Source of the DNA: Pseudomonas sp. MMS21 TM103
Lineage (GTDB): Bacteria; Pseudomonadota; Gammaproteobacteria; Pseudomonadales; Pseudomonadaceae
DNA: 64,000 bases
Reading direction: 5' to 3'
Assembly (NCBI RefSeq): GCF_022132145.1
Contig: NZ_JAJISP010000005.1
Location: 352,523-416,522 of the forward strand
Part shown: positions 33,102 through 42,744 of the stretch, one piece after another
Numbering within the stretch: the first letter of the stretch is position 1
Layout of the letters: the number at the start of each line of letters is the position of its first letter
Translations under genes and position numbers: made by a program
The notes under the pieces: model-generated
The model's database searches: none
The model's input: the letters and a program-made list of their open reading frames with translations, nothing else
Told to the model about the DNA's origin: nothing

Positions 33102-35639
33102 ATGCTATCGCGCGCATTCCGTCCCATGGCCCATCTGGGCCTCGCCGCCACCCTTGCTAGCGGCTTGGCGTTAAGCGGCTGCCAGTCGATTCTCGACAGC
33201 CGTTACCGCGATAGCCTGCAGCCGGACCAAGGCAGCGTGCGCATTCAGGGCCTGGCACAAACCGTTGTGGTGCGACGCAATGCCCTGGGCATGCCGCTGA
33301 TCGAAACCAACACCTTCCACGACGCGCTGTTCGCCCTGGGCTATGTGCATGCCAGCGACCGCCTCAGCCAGATGGTCGGCCTGCGCCTGATGGCCGAAGG
33401 CCGATTGGCGGAGATGGCAGGCCCCGGCGTACTGGAAATCGATCGCCTGATGCGCGCGGTCAACCTGAAAAAAAGTGCCGCAGTGCTCTACGACAGCGCC
33501 TCGCCACGAATGAAGAAGTTCTTCGAGGTATACGCCCGCGGCGTCAATGCCTACCTGTTCCGCTATCGCGACAAGCTGCCGATGGACCTGGCCCAATCCG
33601 GCTATCGGCCGCCCTACTGGAAAGCCGAAGACTCGGTGCTGGTGTTCTGCCTGCTGAATTTCGGCCTGGCGGTCAACCTGCAGGAAGAAATCGCCGCACT
33701 GGTGCTGGCGCAGAAAGTCGGCAGCGACCAACTCGCCTGGCTGCTGCCCACCTACCCGAACGAACCGCTACCGTTCGATGAGGCCGAAAAACTCAAGGGT
33801 TTGACCCTGAGCGGACAAGTCCCCGGCCTGGCCGCCATCAAGAATGCCGCCAGCCAACTCGCCAGCGCTCACATGCTCGGCGTCGCAGCATCGAATAACT
33901 GGGCCATTGCCCCACAGAACAGCCGGAGCGGCAAAAGCCTGCTGGCCAACGACACCCACCTGCCACTGGCGATGCCATCGGCGTGGAACTTCGTCCAGAT
34001 CCGCTCACCGAAATTCCAGGCCGCGGGCGTGTCGATTGCCGGTGTGCCGGCCATCGTCGCAGGGTTCAACGGCAAGCTCGGCTGGGGCATGACCATGGTC
34101 ATGGGCGACAACCAGGACCTGTTCCTGGAGAAAATCCAACGCCGAGGCAACCGCCTCTATTATCAGGCCGAGGGCAAATGGCTGCCCGCCCGGGAGCGCC
34201 AGGAGACCTTCTTCATCAAGGGTCAGCGACCGATCCGCGAAACCATCTTCGAGACCCGTCACGGGCCGCTGCTCAATTCGGTACTGGGCGAACGCAAGCA
34301 CCCTTTCCAGCCCTTGCAGCTGGGCAGCGGTTACGGCCTGGCCCTGCAGACCAGCCAATTCGAGACGGACCAGAGCCTCGATGCGCTATTCGATCTGTCC
34401 CGCGCGCAGTCGGTAGAGCAAGCCTTCGAAGCCACCCGTGAAGTGCGAGCCATGCCACTGAACATCGTCTTCGCCGACGCCCAGCACATCGGCTGGCAAG
34501 TCACCGGGCGCTTCCCCAATCGCCGCGAAGGCCTTGGCCTGATGCCCTCGCCTGGCTGGGATGGCCGCTACGACTGGGATGGTTTCGCCGACCCCATGCT
34601 GCATCCCTACGACCAGGACCCGCAGCAAGGCTGGTTGGGCACCGCCAACAATCGCACCGTGCCACGCGGTTATGGCATGCAATTGTCCAATTCCTGGTTC
34701 TACCCGGAGCGCTACGAGCGCCTCGCACAACTGGCTGGCAGCGGCAGGCACGACACGCGCAGCATGATTGCCATGCAATACGACCAGACCAGCCCCTTCG
34801 TCAGCAAGCTGCAAAGCATGTTCACAGCCCCCGGCATGGCCGAGCCGCTGCAACAGGCCATCGCTGCCCTGCCCGCGCAGGAACGCGCAAAGGCGAGCGA
34901 AGCCTACAGCAGACTGATGGCATTCGACGGCAATCTCAGGGCAAGCTCGGGGGATGCCGCACTCTATGGTGCCTTCCTGCACGAAAGCGCGCGGCAGATC
35001 TTCCTCGATGAACTGGGCCCCGATACCAGTGCGCCCTGGCTGGCTCTGGTGGAAACCGCCAAGCAATCCTATTCGGCCCAGGCCGACCACCTGCTTGGCC
35101 GCGACGACAGTCCATTCTGGAACGATATCGGCAGCGCCGAGCAAGAAGACAAGCCTGCCATTCTCGCCCGCAGCCTGGCCGCCGCCGTGACCTTCGCCGA
35201 AACCAAGCTCGGCAGTGAGCGCAGTGGCTGGCAATGGGGCAAGCTGCACAGCTACACCTGGATCAGTGAAACCAGCAAACTGGCGCCCTACATGAGCACC
35301 AGCCAGCGCGCCGCAATCAACGCACTGAAGGACTACCTCGACCGCGGCCCCTACCCGGCCGGCGGCGACCACAGCACCCTCAACGTATCGGCCTACAGCT
35401 GGGGACAGGACTTCGACACCTGGCTGATTCCGGCCATGCGCATCGTGGTCGACTTCGGTCGCGAAGAGCCACTGATCGGCCTGAACAGCTCCGGCCAATC
35501 CGGCAACCCGGCGAGTGAGCATTACGCCGACGGCATCGAGGCCTGGCGCAAGGGCCAGTACATGAGCTTCCCGTTTCAGCCGCAGAACCTTGAGAAGGTC
35601 TACGGCAGTAAACGCCTGATCCTGACACCCGGAAAATAG
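33102..35639 (+). CDS. quiP: Penicillin acylase-family N-terminal nucleophile hydrolase (QuiP-like)
   Basis: 845 residues. It has a signal segment with lipobox SGC (Cys27), so it may be lipid-anchored. The Ntn-hydrolase fold includes an alpha chain with RNALGMPLIETNTFHDALFALGYVHASDRLSQM (about 54-86) and the beta chain beginning at Ser264 in VAASNNWAIAP, the usual autoproteolysis site of the family. Length and sequence closely match what I remember for P. aeruginosa QuiP, which hydrolyses long-chain acyl-homoserine lactones. Substrate here is inferred. GAGCTC-rich leader and AAGGAG lie upstream of the ATG. Confidence 0.88.
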   Translation: MLSRAFRPMAHLGLAATLASGLALSGCQSILDSRYRDSLQPDQGSVRIQGLAQTVVVRRNALGMPLIETNTFHDALFALGYVHASDRLSQMVGLRLMAEGRLAEMAGPGVLEIDRLMRAVNLKKSAAVLYDSASPRMKKFFEVYARGVNAYLFRYRDKLPMDLAQSGYRPPYWKAEDSVLVFCLLNFGLAVNLQEEIAALVLAQKVGSDQLAWLLPTYPNEPLPFDEAEKLKGLTLSGQVPGLAAIKNAASQLASAHMLGVAASNNWAIAPQNSRSGKSLLANDTHLPLAMPSAWNFVQIRSPKFQAAGVSIAGVPAIVAGFNGKLGWGMTMVMGDNQDLFLEKIQRRGNRLYYQAEGKWLPARERQETFFIKGQRPIRETIFETRHGPLLNSVLGERKHPFQPLQLGSGYGLALQTSQFETDQSLDALFDLSRAQSVEQAFEATREVRAMPLNIVFADAQHIGWQVTGRFPNRREGLGLMPSPGWDGRYDWDGFADPMLHPYDQDPQQGWLGTANNRTVPRGYGMQLSNSWFYPERYERLAQLAGSGRHDTRSMIAMQYDQTSPFVSKLQSMFTAPGMAEPLQQAIAALPAQERAKASEAYSRLMAFDGNLRASSGDAALYGAFLHESARQIFLDELGPDTSAPWLALVETAKQSYSAQADHLLGRDDSPFWNDIGSAEQEDKPAILARSLAAAVTFAETKLGSERSGWQWGKLHSYTWISETSKLAPYMSTSQRAAINALKDYLDRGPYPAGGDHSTLNVSAYSWGQDFDTWLIPAMRIVVDFGREEPLIGLNSSGQSGNPASEHYADGIEAWRKGQYMSFPFQPQNLEKVYGSKRLILTPGK

Positions 35640-35722
35640 TTACCGCTGGTCGGCGACGGCTGAACCAAGCTGCCAGGTCTGCGCTCTGAATTGACGGACT
35701 TACTCCATAGATCATTATTTCA

Positions 35723-35747
35723 GGGCGCCTTTGGGCGCCTTTTTTTT
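35723..35747 (+). terminator. Rho-independent terminator of the acylase gene
   Basis: A ggcgcc stem with loop tttg (agggcgcctttgggcgcc) followed by an eight-T run, about 85 bases after the acylase stop. Confidence 0.85.
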
Positions 35748-35804
35748 GCGCACAACTTGGGCCTGCGACCGCGCACCCCGAGCCTGCCGGGCGCTGGACA
35801 ATGG

Positions 35805-36032
35805 TCAGTCGCGAGTAATCCCGGTAATGGTAATGCCGTAACACTCAGCCAGACGCACAGCTGGGGTCTGGATTTCATTCGGAAGGTCTCTGGGTTCCTC
35901 GCGCTCGTACACCTGCTCGGCCATTTTGAGCAGATGCATTACCGCCTCTTCCAGGCTCGGCTTGCTGGCGGACTGAAGCTCGAACACCTCAGTGCGCTCA
36001 TCTTTACTGTATGTGATCTTCCAGGTCGTCAT
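35805..36032 (-). CDS. Small conserved hypothetical protein, 75 aa
   Basis: A soluble 75-residue protein, acidic, with an amphipathic helix (SLEEAVMHLLKMAEQVYERE, about 27-46). GGAGGAA precedes the ATG at 36032. I do not recognise its function. It is convergent with the acylase gene; its upstream side faces a long gene-free region. Confidence 0.75.
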   Translation of the reverse strand: MTTWKITYSKDERTEVFELQSASKPSLEEAVMHLLKMAEQVYEREEPRDLPNEIQTPAVRLAECYGITITGITRD

Positions 36033-36199
36033 ACCTCATTCCTCCCACTCAATCTTCGCATGCTGACGGACACGAGCCTGCTTAGCCCCACCTTAGCAAA
36101 GCCGTCCGGGCACTTTGGGCAATACCCCGCCGGACAGGTTTTCCGAATGTTTCAGCGCCGATAGCTCGCCAAGACTGCAATGCTGTTCTTTTAAGCCAA

Positions 36200-36391
36200 C
36201 TGAGCAGTATTTTTGTAGCTGGGTAAATTGGCGAAAGCCACAGGCGACAGGGCGCGACGGAGGTGGAACAGCAGGATCAGCGCCCCCTAAAGTGAACAGC
36301 ACTACCGCCAAGACTGAACCTTATGTGTCGGCATGCCTCAAAGCAGATGCATCGATTGATTCTCCGGGCGCCCATGGCGCCTATTTTTTTG
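36200..36391 (+). ncRNA. Possible small RNA ending at a rho-independent terminator
   Basis: A ggcgcc/ggcgcc hairpin followed by a seven-T run (36367-36390) has no gene upstream on its strand, so it may terminate a small RNA. A second hairpin with arms agggcgc / gcgccc (about 36249-36285) has a loop with three GGA motifs (cggagg, gtggaa, aggatc), which is the kind of site bound by RsmA/CsrA. The 5' end is a guess. From memory a Pseudomonas sRNA lies near the quiP locus, but I cannot confirm identity. Confidence 0.3.
36367..36391 (+). terminator. Rho-independent terminator without an assigned gene
   Basis: Two ggcgcc blocks separated by cat, then tattttttt. It is on the + strand, about 160 bases before nadE. 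Confidence 0.7.
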
Positions 36392-36551
36392 CCTGAATTT
36401 TCACCTAATCCACGGCCATTGACGATTAACGCAAGGCCACAGTTGGCATATGATCCTGCAGCGCCTGCGCCACGCCATGCCAACTGGCCGCATTACCCAA
36501 CGAGCAGGTTTCACTTTCATCTGCGCAACCGACTTGCACTAAGGAACCACC

Positions 36552-37379
36552 ATGAGCAGCCGCCAAGCCGAGATCGCCACCGCCCTGAACGTGGTGCCCC
36601 CCTTTGCCGACGAAACCGCCCTGCTGGCAGAGATCGAGCGGCGCAAAACCTTTATCAAGAATTGCCTGCGTAACGCGGGCCTGAAAGTACTGGTGCTGGG
36701 CATCAGCGGCGGGGTCGATTCGCTGACCGCTGGACGCCTCGCGCAACAGAGTGTGGAAGAGCTGCGCAACGAGACGAACGACGCCGCGTATCGCTTCATT
36801 GCCGTGCGCCTGCCCCATGGCACCCAGCACGACGAGCACGACGCCCAGGCGTCACTGGAATTTATCCGCGCGGACGAAGAAGACACAGTGAACATCGCCG
36901 ACAGCGTGTACGCACTTGGCGAGCAGGTCAGCCACCTGCAGAAGCTCAGCGAGGCACGCCGCGACTTCGTCGTCGGCAACATCAAGGCCCGCATGCGCAT
37001 GGTCGCCCAGTTCGCCATTGCCAACGCCAATAACGGCCTGGTCATCGGCACCGACCATGCTGCCGAGGCGGTCATGGGCTTTTTCACCAAGTTCGGGGAC
37101 GGCGCTTGCGACCTGGCACCGCTCAGCGGCCTGGTCAAAGGCCAGGTGCGGGCCATCGCCAAGCAGCTTGGCGCACCGGAAAGCCTGGTGTTCAAGGTGC
37201 CCACCGCCGACCTGGAGGAATTGCGTCCGGGCAAGCCGGACGAAGAAGCGCACGGCGTCAGTTACGCCGAGATCGACGCATTCCTGCATGGCCAGCCGGT
37301 CCGCGACGAGGCTTACGCCATCATCACCCGCACCTACGACAACAGCCGGCACAAGCGCGAGCTGCCACTGGCGCCCTGA
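36552..37379 (+). CDS. nadE: NH3-dependent NAD+ synthetase
   Basis: 275 residues, the ammonia-using form without a glutaminase domain. It adenylates nicotinate adenine dinucleotide and amidates it to NAD+. The PP-loop ATP motif SGGVDSLTAGRLAQQ begins at about residue 52. Other typical parts are GLVIGTDHAAEAVMGFFTKFGDGACDLAPLSGL and the C-terminal HKRELPLAP. AAGGAACC precedes the ATG. A bidirectional terminator separates it from the convergent dcd. Confidence 0.96.
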   Translation: MSSRQAEIATALNVVPPFADETALLAEIERRKTFIKNCLRNAGLKVLVLGISGGVDSLTAGRLAQQSVEELRNETNDAAYRFIAVRLPHGTQHDEHDAQASLEFIRADEEDTVNIADSVYALGEQVSHLQKLSEARRDFVVGNIKARMRMVAQFAIANANNGLVIGTDHAAEAVMGFFTKFGDGACDLAPLSGLVKGQVRAIAKQLGAPESLVFKVPTADLEELRPGKPDEEAHGVSYAEIDAFLHGQPVRDEAYAIITRTYDNSRHKRELPLAP

Positions 37380-37398
37380 TCACCAAATTGCAGGCAAG

Positions 37399-37438
37399 AA
37401 AAAGCCGGTTCCCACAGTGCGCGGAAACCGGCTTTTTC
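37399..37438. terminator. Bidirectional terminator between nadE and dcd
   Basis: Perfect arms gaaaaagccggtt / aaccggctttttc, giving a T run on both strands between the convergent stops. Confidence 0.9.
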
Positions 37439-37455
37439 GTGGTCCAGCAGAACGA

Positions 37456-38022
37456 TCAGGCTTTCGGCAAAGTTACGCCGAGTTGCCCCTGGTACTTGCC
37501 GCCGCGATCCTTATAGGACACTTCGCACTCCTCGTCGGACTCGAAAAAGAGCATCTGGGCCACGCCTTCGTTGGCGTAGATCTTCGCCGGCAAGGTGGTG
37601 GTATTGGAGAATTCCAGCGTCACATGACCCTCCCACTCGGGCTCCAGCGGGGTGACGTTGACGATGATGCCGCAGCGCGCGTAGGTGCTCTTGCCCAGGC
37701 AGATGGTCAGTACATTACGTGGGATACGGAAGAATTCGACGGTGCGGGCTAGGGCGAAGGAGTTCGGTGGAATGATGCAGACATCGCTCTTTACGTCGAC
37801 GAAGCTCTTTTCATCGAAATTCTTCGGATCCACGGTGGCCGAGTTGATGTTGGTAAACACCTTGAACTCATCGGCGCAGCGCACATCGTAGCCATAGCTG
37901 GATACACCGTAGGAGATCAGCGCCTGACTGCCTTCGGTGCGCACCTGGCGCTCGACGAAAGGCTCGATCATGCCGTGTTCCTGCGCCATGCGGCGAATCC
38001 ATTTATCCGATTTGATGCTCAT
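37456..38022 (-). CDS. dcd: dCTP deaminase
   Basis: 188 residues, exact family length. It deaminates dCTP to dUTP, feeding thymidylate synthesis. The signature SSYGYDVRCADEF lies near residue 42; the catalytic Glu is in NVTPLEPEWEGHVTLEFSN (about 122-140), and GKSTYARCGI supplies the nucleotide-binding Ser/Arg. It is upstream of a region that also serves the divergent cold-shock gene. Confidence 0.96.
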   Translation of the reverse strand: MSIKSDKWIRRMAQEHGMIEPFVERQVRTEGSQALISYGVSSYGYDVRCADEFKVFTNINSATVDPKNFDEKSFVDVKSDVCIIPPNSFALARTVEFFRIPRNVLTICLGKSTYARCGIIVNVTPLEPEWEGHVTLEFSNTTTLPAKIYANEGVAQMLFFESDEECEVSYKDRGGKYQGQLGVTLPKA

Positions 38023-38348
38023 GGCGGGCGTCCTGAATAAGCGGGTGATGAAAAAGTGAGCGCATCTTACCGGGGCCGGCGGCAGGGTTCAAAGGCTGTC
38101 GACCAACGTCATCACGCAAGCCTGCGCTTTGCTTCAGCCGTCGCCAAATAACAGAAAGGTGTACAGAGCGTTCGCGCTTAGCGTTAAAAACGAGTACAGT
38201 AGCGCCACTGTGCTGCATGTGTCACCGCGAATCGCTACTTGATGCCTAGATTTCGATCCAAACATCGTCCGACTCCTAGTACTCGTTGCACTCAGTCCCG
38301 GCCTGGGCTTTTCCAGGGCTGTTATTAAAAATTGTTAGGAGACATAAC
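38023..38348. other. Divergent dcd / cold-shock gene regulatory region
   Basis: 326 bases without an ORF. Cold-shock genes typically have a long structured 5' leader, and the AT-richer stretch before the ATG (attaaaaattgttaggag) fits that pattern. I did not identify a certain promoter. Confidence 0.45.
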
Positions 38349-38558
38349 ATGTCGAATCGTCAGAATGGTACCGTCAAGTGGTTTAACGATGAGAAAGGCT
38401 ACGGCTTTATCACTCCGCAATCCGGTGACGACCTGTTCGTACACTTCAAAGCTATCCAGAGCGATGGTTTCAAGAGCCTGAAAGAAGGCCAAGCAGTGAC
38501 TTTCGTGGCCACCCGTGGTCAGAAAGGCATGCAAGCTGAGGAAGTTCAGGTTGCATAA
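38349..38558 (+). CDS. Cold-shock domain protein (CspA family)
   Basis: 69 residues, a single cold-shock domain. RNP1 is KGYGFIT and RNP2 is DLFVHF, the nucleic-acid-binding motifs. Proteins of this type are RNA chaperones; some Pseudomonas members are constitutive rather than cold-induced. The start at 38349 follows TTAGGAGACATAAC. The gene is monocistronic, ending at the hairpin at 38581. Confidence 0.95.
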   Translation: MSNRQNGTVKWFNDEKGYGFITPQSGDDLFVHFKAIQSDGFKSLKEGQAVTFVATRGQKGMQAEEVQVA

Positions 38559-38580
38559 CCTGATCTAACCTCGCTTGAGA

Positions 38581-38610
38581 AAAAGCCCCGCCATGTGCGG
38601 GGCTTTTTTG
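38581..38610 (+). terminator. Rho-independent terminator of the cold-shock gene
   Basis: Arms aaaaagccccgc / gcggggctttttt around a five-base loop, 22 bases after the stop. Confidence 0.9.
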
Positions 38611-38665
38611 TGGGCGCTAATCCGTCGCCTACGCCGTGCGCCCCAGGCGCACGGCGCTGACTCAT

Positions 38666-39757
38666 TCAGTCCTCGCTGACCACAATACTCGGCATGGCCT
38701 GCGCCTGCCGCTCACCCCGAGCGATACGCGCGCCGACATTGCGAGCAATCTCCTGATAGATCATGGCGATCTGGCTTTCCGGGTCGGCGATAGTGGTCGG
38801 CTTGCCGCCGTCGGACTGCATGCGGATGGCCATCGACAGGGGCAAGGACGCCAGCAGGTCGACACCGAACTGCGCCGCCAGCTTCTCACCGCCCCCTTCA
38901 CCGAACAGGTGCTCGGCATGCCCGCAGTTCGAGCAGATGTGCACTGCCATGTTTTCCACCACACCGAGCACCGGGATATTCACCTTGCGGAACATCTCCA
39001 CGCCCTTCTTGGCATCCAGCAGCGCCAGATCCTGCGGCGTGGTGACGATCACCGCGCCGGACACCGGCACTTTCTGCGCCAGGGTCAGCTGGATGTCGCC
39101 AGTGCCCGGGGGCATGTCGACCACCAGATAATCCAGGTCGCCCCAAGCGGTTTGGCTGATCAACTGGATCAGCGCACCGGAGACCATTGGCCCGCGCCAT
39201 ACCACCGGGGTGTTTTCGTCGGTCAGAAAGGCCATCGACATGACTTCGACGCCATGGGCCTTGAGCGGCACGAACCATTTCTGATCCTTGATCTCGGGCC
39301 GCGTACCCTCAGGTAGGCCAAACATGATGCCCTGGCTAGGCCCATAGATATCCGCATCGAGAATGCCGACCCTGGCCCCTTCGCGCATCAGCGCCAACGC
39401 CAGGTTGGCGGCGGTGGTCGATTTGCCCACCCCGCCCTTGCCCGAAGCCACCGCGATCACGTTCTTCACGCTGGCCAGCGCCGGCACTTGATCCTGCGCC
39501 TTGTGCGCCTCGATCACGCAGTCGACCTGCACCTGCGCGCTGTCGACGCCCTCGAGGTTTTCCAGGGCCATCTGCAGCATCTGCGCCCAGCCGCTTTTGA
39601 ACAGGCCAGCAGCGTAACCCAACTGCAGACGCACGCTGACCTTGCCGCCCTGGATATCCACTTCACGCAGACAACCGGCGCTGACAGGATCCTGATCAAG
39701 GTGGGGATCGGTGTATTGGGACAGTGCAGCTTCGATCGCTGCGCGGGTGACGGACAT
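38666..39757 (-). CDS. apbC: Iron-sulfur cluster carrier protein (ApbC/Mrp)
   Basis: 363 residues. An N-terminal MIP18-like domain (about 1-90) precedes the P-loop NTPase domain with the deviant Walker A GKGGVGKSTTAANLA at about residue 109. The DPxP-like ADIYGPSQG and the conserved CSNCGH (CxxC, about 285) that holds a bridging Fe-S cluster follow. It delivers Fe-S clusters to target proteins. Divergent from metG, as is common in gammaproteobacteria. Confidence 0.95.
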   Translation of the reverse strand: MSVTRAAIEAALSQYTDPHLDQDPVSAGCLREVDIQGGKVSVRLQLGYAAGLFKSGWAQMLQMALENLEGVDSAQVQVDCVIEAHKAQDQVPALASVKNVIAVASGKGGVGKSTTAANLALALMREGARVGILDADIYGPSQGIMFGLPEGTRPEIKDQKWFVPLKAHGVEVMSMAFLTDENTPVVWRGPMVSGALIQLISQTAWGDLDYLVVDMPPGTGDIQLTLAQKVPVSGAVIVTTPQDLALLDAKKGVEMFRKVNIPVLGVVENMAVHICSNCGHAEHLFGEGGGEKLAAQFGVDLLASLPLSMAIRMQSDGGKPTTIADPESQIAMIYQEIARNVGARIARGERQAQAMPSIVVSED

Positions 39758-39956
39758 AGAAGACTCCCAGGGAAAGACCGAGTAAAACAGGCGGGCATAT
39801 TACCCCGTAGACTGCGCCGTGCGCACCGCCTCTCTGGCTCATCATCGCCCCTGGTCGATGCAGCGCCACCTGCCCAGACGATCCAGCGGATGAAAAAAAT
39901 CCGCGCCGCCTATATAGTTGCCGACTTCTTTCGTTATACCAGTGCAGCCGATTCCC

Positions 39957-41999
39957 ATGAGCGAAGCCCGCAAGATTCTCGTTACCAGCGCCCTGCCCTA
40001 TGCCAATGGTTCGATTCACCTTGGCCATATGCTCGAGTACATCCAGACCGATATGTGGGTGCGTTTCCAGAAGCTGCGCGGCAACCAGGCCATCTATGTG
40101 TGCGCCGACGATGCCCATGGCTCGGCGATCATGCTGCGCGCCGAGAAAGAAGGCATCACCCCGGAACAGCTGATTGACAACGTCAAGGCCGAGCACACTG
40201 CCGACTTCGGCGACTTTTTGGTCAACTTCGACAACTACCACTCGACCCACTCCGAAGAGAACCACGAGCTGTCGGCGGCGATCTACCTGAAACTGCGCGA
40301 CGCCGGGCATATCGCCACCCGCTCGGTGACCCAGTACTTCGACCCGGAAAAGGGCATGTTTCTCGCCGACCGCTTCATCAAGGGCAGCTGCCCGAAGTGC
40401 GGCGCCGAGGACCAGTACGGCGACAACTGCGAGAAATGCGGCGCCACCTATGAGCCCACCGAGCTGAAGAACCCGCGCTCGGCGATCTCCGGCGCGGTGC
40501 CGGAGCTGCGCGACTCCAAGCACTTCTTCTTCAAGCTGCCGGACTTCGAGGCCATGCTGAAAGGCTGGACCCGCGGCGGCGCCCTGCAGGACGCAGTGGC
40601 CAACAAGATCGCCGAATGGCTGGATTCCGGCCTGAAGGAATGGGACATCAGCCGCGATGCGCCCTACTTCGGCTTCGAGATCCCCGACGAACCCGGCAAG
40701 TACTTCTATGTCTGGCTGGACGCCCCTGTCGGCTACATGGCCAGCTTCAAGAATCTCTGCGCACGCACTCCCGAACTGGACTTCGACGCCTTCTGGGGCA
40801 AGGACTCGACAGCCGAGCTGTATCACTTCATCGGCAAGGACATCGTCAACTTCCACGCCCTGTTCTGGCCAGCGATGCTCGAAGGCGCCGGCTACCGTAA
40901 GCCGACCGGGGTCAACGTGCACGGCTACCTGACCGTCAACGGCCAGAAGATGTCCAAGTCGCGCGGCACCTTTATCAAGGCGCGCACCTACCTCGATCAT
41001 CTGAACCCGGAATATCTGCGCTACTACTACGCCGCCAAGCTCGCGCGCGGCGTCGACGACCTCGACCTCAACCTCGAAGACTTCGTGCAGAAGGTCAATT
41101 CGGACCTGGTCGGCAAGGTGGTCAATATCGCCAGCCGCTGCGCCGGCTTTATCCACAAGGGCAATGCTGGCGTGCTGGTCGCCGGCAACGCCGCACCCGA
41201 GCTGACCGAGGCTTTCCAGGCCGCCGCGCCGAGCATCGCCGAGGCCTACGAGGCGCGTGACTTTGCCCGCGCCATGCGCGAAATCATGGGCCTGGCCGAC
41301 CGCGCCAACGCCTGGATCGCCGACAAGGCGCCCTGGTCCCTGGCCAAACAGGATGGCAAGCAGGACGAGGTCCAGGCCATCTGCGCCCTGGGCATCAACC
41401 TGTTCCGCCAGCTGCTGATCTTCCTCAAGCCGGTGCTGCCGAAACTGGCCGCCGATGCCGAAGCCTTCCTCAATGTTGCGCCGCTGACCTGGAACGACCA
41501 CCAGAGCCTGCTGGCCAACCACCAACTGAACCCGTTCAGCGCCCTGCTGACCCGTATCGAGCCTGCGAAAATCGACGCCATGATCGAAGCCTCCAAAGAA
41601 GACCTCGCCGCCAGCCAGACCGAGAGTGCGCCGCAAGGCAATGGCGAATTGACCAAGGAGCCGCTGGCTGCGGAAATCGCCTTCGACGCCTTTGCCGCAG
41701 TCGACCTGCGTATCGCCCTGATCGAGAAGTGCGAGTTCGTCGAAGGCGCCGACAAGCTGCTGCGCCTGACCCTGGACATCGGCGACGGCAAGCGCAACGT
41801 GTTTTCCGGGATAAAGAGCGCCTACCCGGACCCGAGTCAGCTGGAAGGCCGCCTGACCCTCTACGTCGCCAACCTGGCCGCACGCAAGATGAAGTTCGGC
41901 GTGTCCGAAGGCATGGTCCTGGCAGCCGGCCCCGGTGGCGAGGAAATCTACCTGCTCAGCCCGGACAGCGGTGCCAAGCCGGGCCAGCGGGTCAAGTAA
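39957..41999 (+). CDS. metG: Methionyl-tRNA synthetase
   Basis: 680 residues, the bacterial type with a fused C-terminal tRNA-binding (EMAP-like) domain. The HIGH signature reads HLGH near residue 22, the KMSKS loop is at 331-335. The zinc knuckle CPKCGAEDQYGDNCEKCGATY (about 145-165) places it in the four-Cys group. The C-terminal domain starts near 570 (FAAVDLRIALIEKCEFVEGADKLL). I chose the start at 39957 by alignment; an earlier ATG at 39918 is possible. Divergent from apbC. Confidence 0.96.
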   Translation: MSEARKILVTSALPYANGSIHLGHMLEYIQTDMWVRFQKLRGNQAIYVCADDAHGSAIMLRAEKEGITPEQLIDNVKAEHTADFGDFLVNFDNYHSTHSEENHELSAAIYLKLRDAGHIATRSVTQYFDPEKGMFLADRFIKGSCPKCGAEDQYGDNCEKCGATYEPTELKNPRSAISGAVPELRDSKHFFFKLPDFEAMLKGWTRGGALQDAVANKIAEWLDSGLKEWDISRDAPYFGFEIPDEPGKYFYVWLDAPVGYMASFKNLCARTPELDFDAFWGKDSTAELYHFIGKDIVNFHALFWPAMLEGAGYRKPTGVNVHGYLTVNGQKMSKSRGTFIKARTYLDHLNPEYLRYYYAAKLARGVDDLDLNLEDFVQKVNSDLVGKVVNIASRCAGFIHKGNAGVLVAGNAAPELTEAFQAAAPSIAEAYEARDFARAMREIMGLADRANAWIADKAPWSLAKQDGKQDEVQAICALGINLFRQLLIFLKPVLPKLAADAEAFLNVAPLTWNDHQSLLANHQLNPFSALLTRIEPAKIDAMIEASKEDLAASQTESAPQGNGELTKEPLAAEIAFDAFAAVDLRIALIEKCEFVEGADKLLRLTLDIGDGKRNVFSGIKSAYPDPSQLEGRLTLYVANLAARKMKFGVSEGMVLAAGPGGEEIYLLSPDSGAKPGQRVK

Positions 42000-42159
42000 C
42001 GCTACTGCGGCGTATAGGCGCAGCGTACCCCCAATACGCTGCGCCAGCCTTATGCTTGCCATTCAGCAACAGTGATCCAGCTTGTATGGCCGGGCAGGCT
42101 TCCCGATAATAGACAACCCTTTGCCTACGGCCTTGCCCTGTCCACCAACGGAACCCGCA

Positions 42160-42744
42160 ATGACCGAACTCGCCTTGATCATGGTCAGCGCCATCCTGGT
42201 CAACAACTTCGTGCTGGTGCAATTCCTCGGCCTGTGCCCGTTTATGGGCGTGTCGAAGAAAATCGAGACGGCCATCGGCCTCTCCCTTGCCACCACCTTC
42301 GTCCTGACCCTGGCGGCCATGTGCAGCTACCTGGTCCAGCATTACGTGCTCGAGCCACTGGATATCGAATTCCTGCGCACCATCAGTTTCATCCTGGTGA
42401 TCGCCGTGGTGGTGCAGTTCACCGAGATGGTGGTGAACAAGACCAGTCCGCTGCTGTACCGCGTGCTCGGTATCTTCCTGCCGCTGATCACCACCAACTG
42501 CATCGTCCTTGGCGTGGCCCTGCTCAATGCCAACAAGGCCGAGTTCACGTTTATCACCGCCACCGCCAATGGTTTCGCCGCCGGCCTCGGCTTTTCCCTG
42601 GTGCTGGTGCTGTTCGCCGCCATGCGTGAGCGCATCGCCATCGCCGACGTGCCGAAAACCTTCCAGGGTGCCGCTATCGGCATGGTCACGGCCGGTCTGA
42701 TGTCGCTGGCGTTCATGGGCTTTACCGGGCTGATCAAGCTATGA
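42160..42744 (+). CDS. rnfA: Rnf electron transport complex subunit A
   Basis: 194 residues with six membrane segments, first gene of the rnfABCDGE-nth operon. Conserved LVNNFVLVQFLGLCPFMGVS (about 14-33), whose Cys sits with the one in ITTNCIVLG to hold an intramembrane Fe-S cluster. RNF couples ferredoxin and NAD redox to ion transport; in gammaproteobacteria the paralogous RSX keeps SoxR reduced. Start at 42160. The stop overlaps the rnfB start in ATGA. Confidence 0.95.
   Translation: MTELALIMVSAILVNNFVLVQFLGLCPFMGVSKKIETAIGLSLATTFVLTLAAMCSYLVQHYVLEPLDIEFLRTISFILVIAVVVQFTEMVVNKTSPLLYRVLGIFLPLITTNCIVLGVALLNANKAEFTFITATANGFAAGLGFSLVLVLFAAMRERIAIADVPKTFQGAAIGMVTAGLMSLAFMGFTGLIKL

Larger units (their letters stand above)
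36033..36551. other. Long non-coding region upstream of nadE
   Basis: 519 bases without a supported ORF. It contains a strong terminator-like hairpin at 36367-36390 and a possible sRNA upstream of it (see next entry). The nadE promoter should lie downstream of that terminator. Confidence 0.5.

Noticed and set aside
39696..42062. 788-aa open frame on the minus strand
   Set aside because: It is antisense to metG, whose HIGH and KMSKS motifs are clear. No independent evidence of coding.
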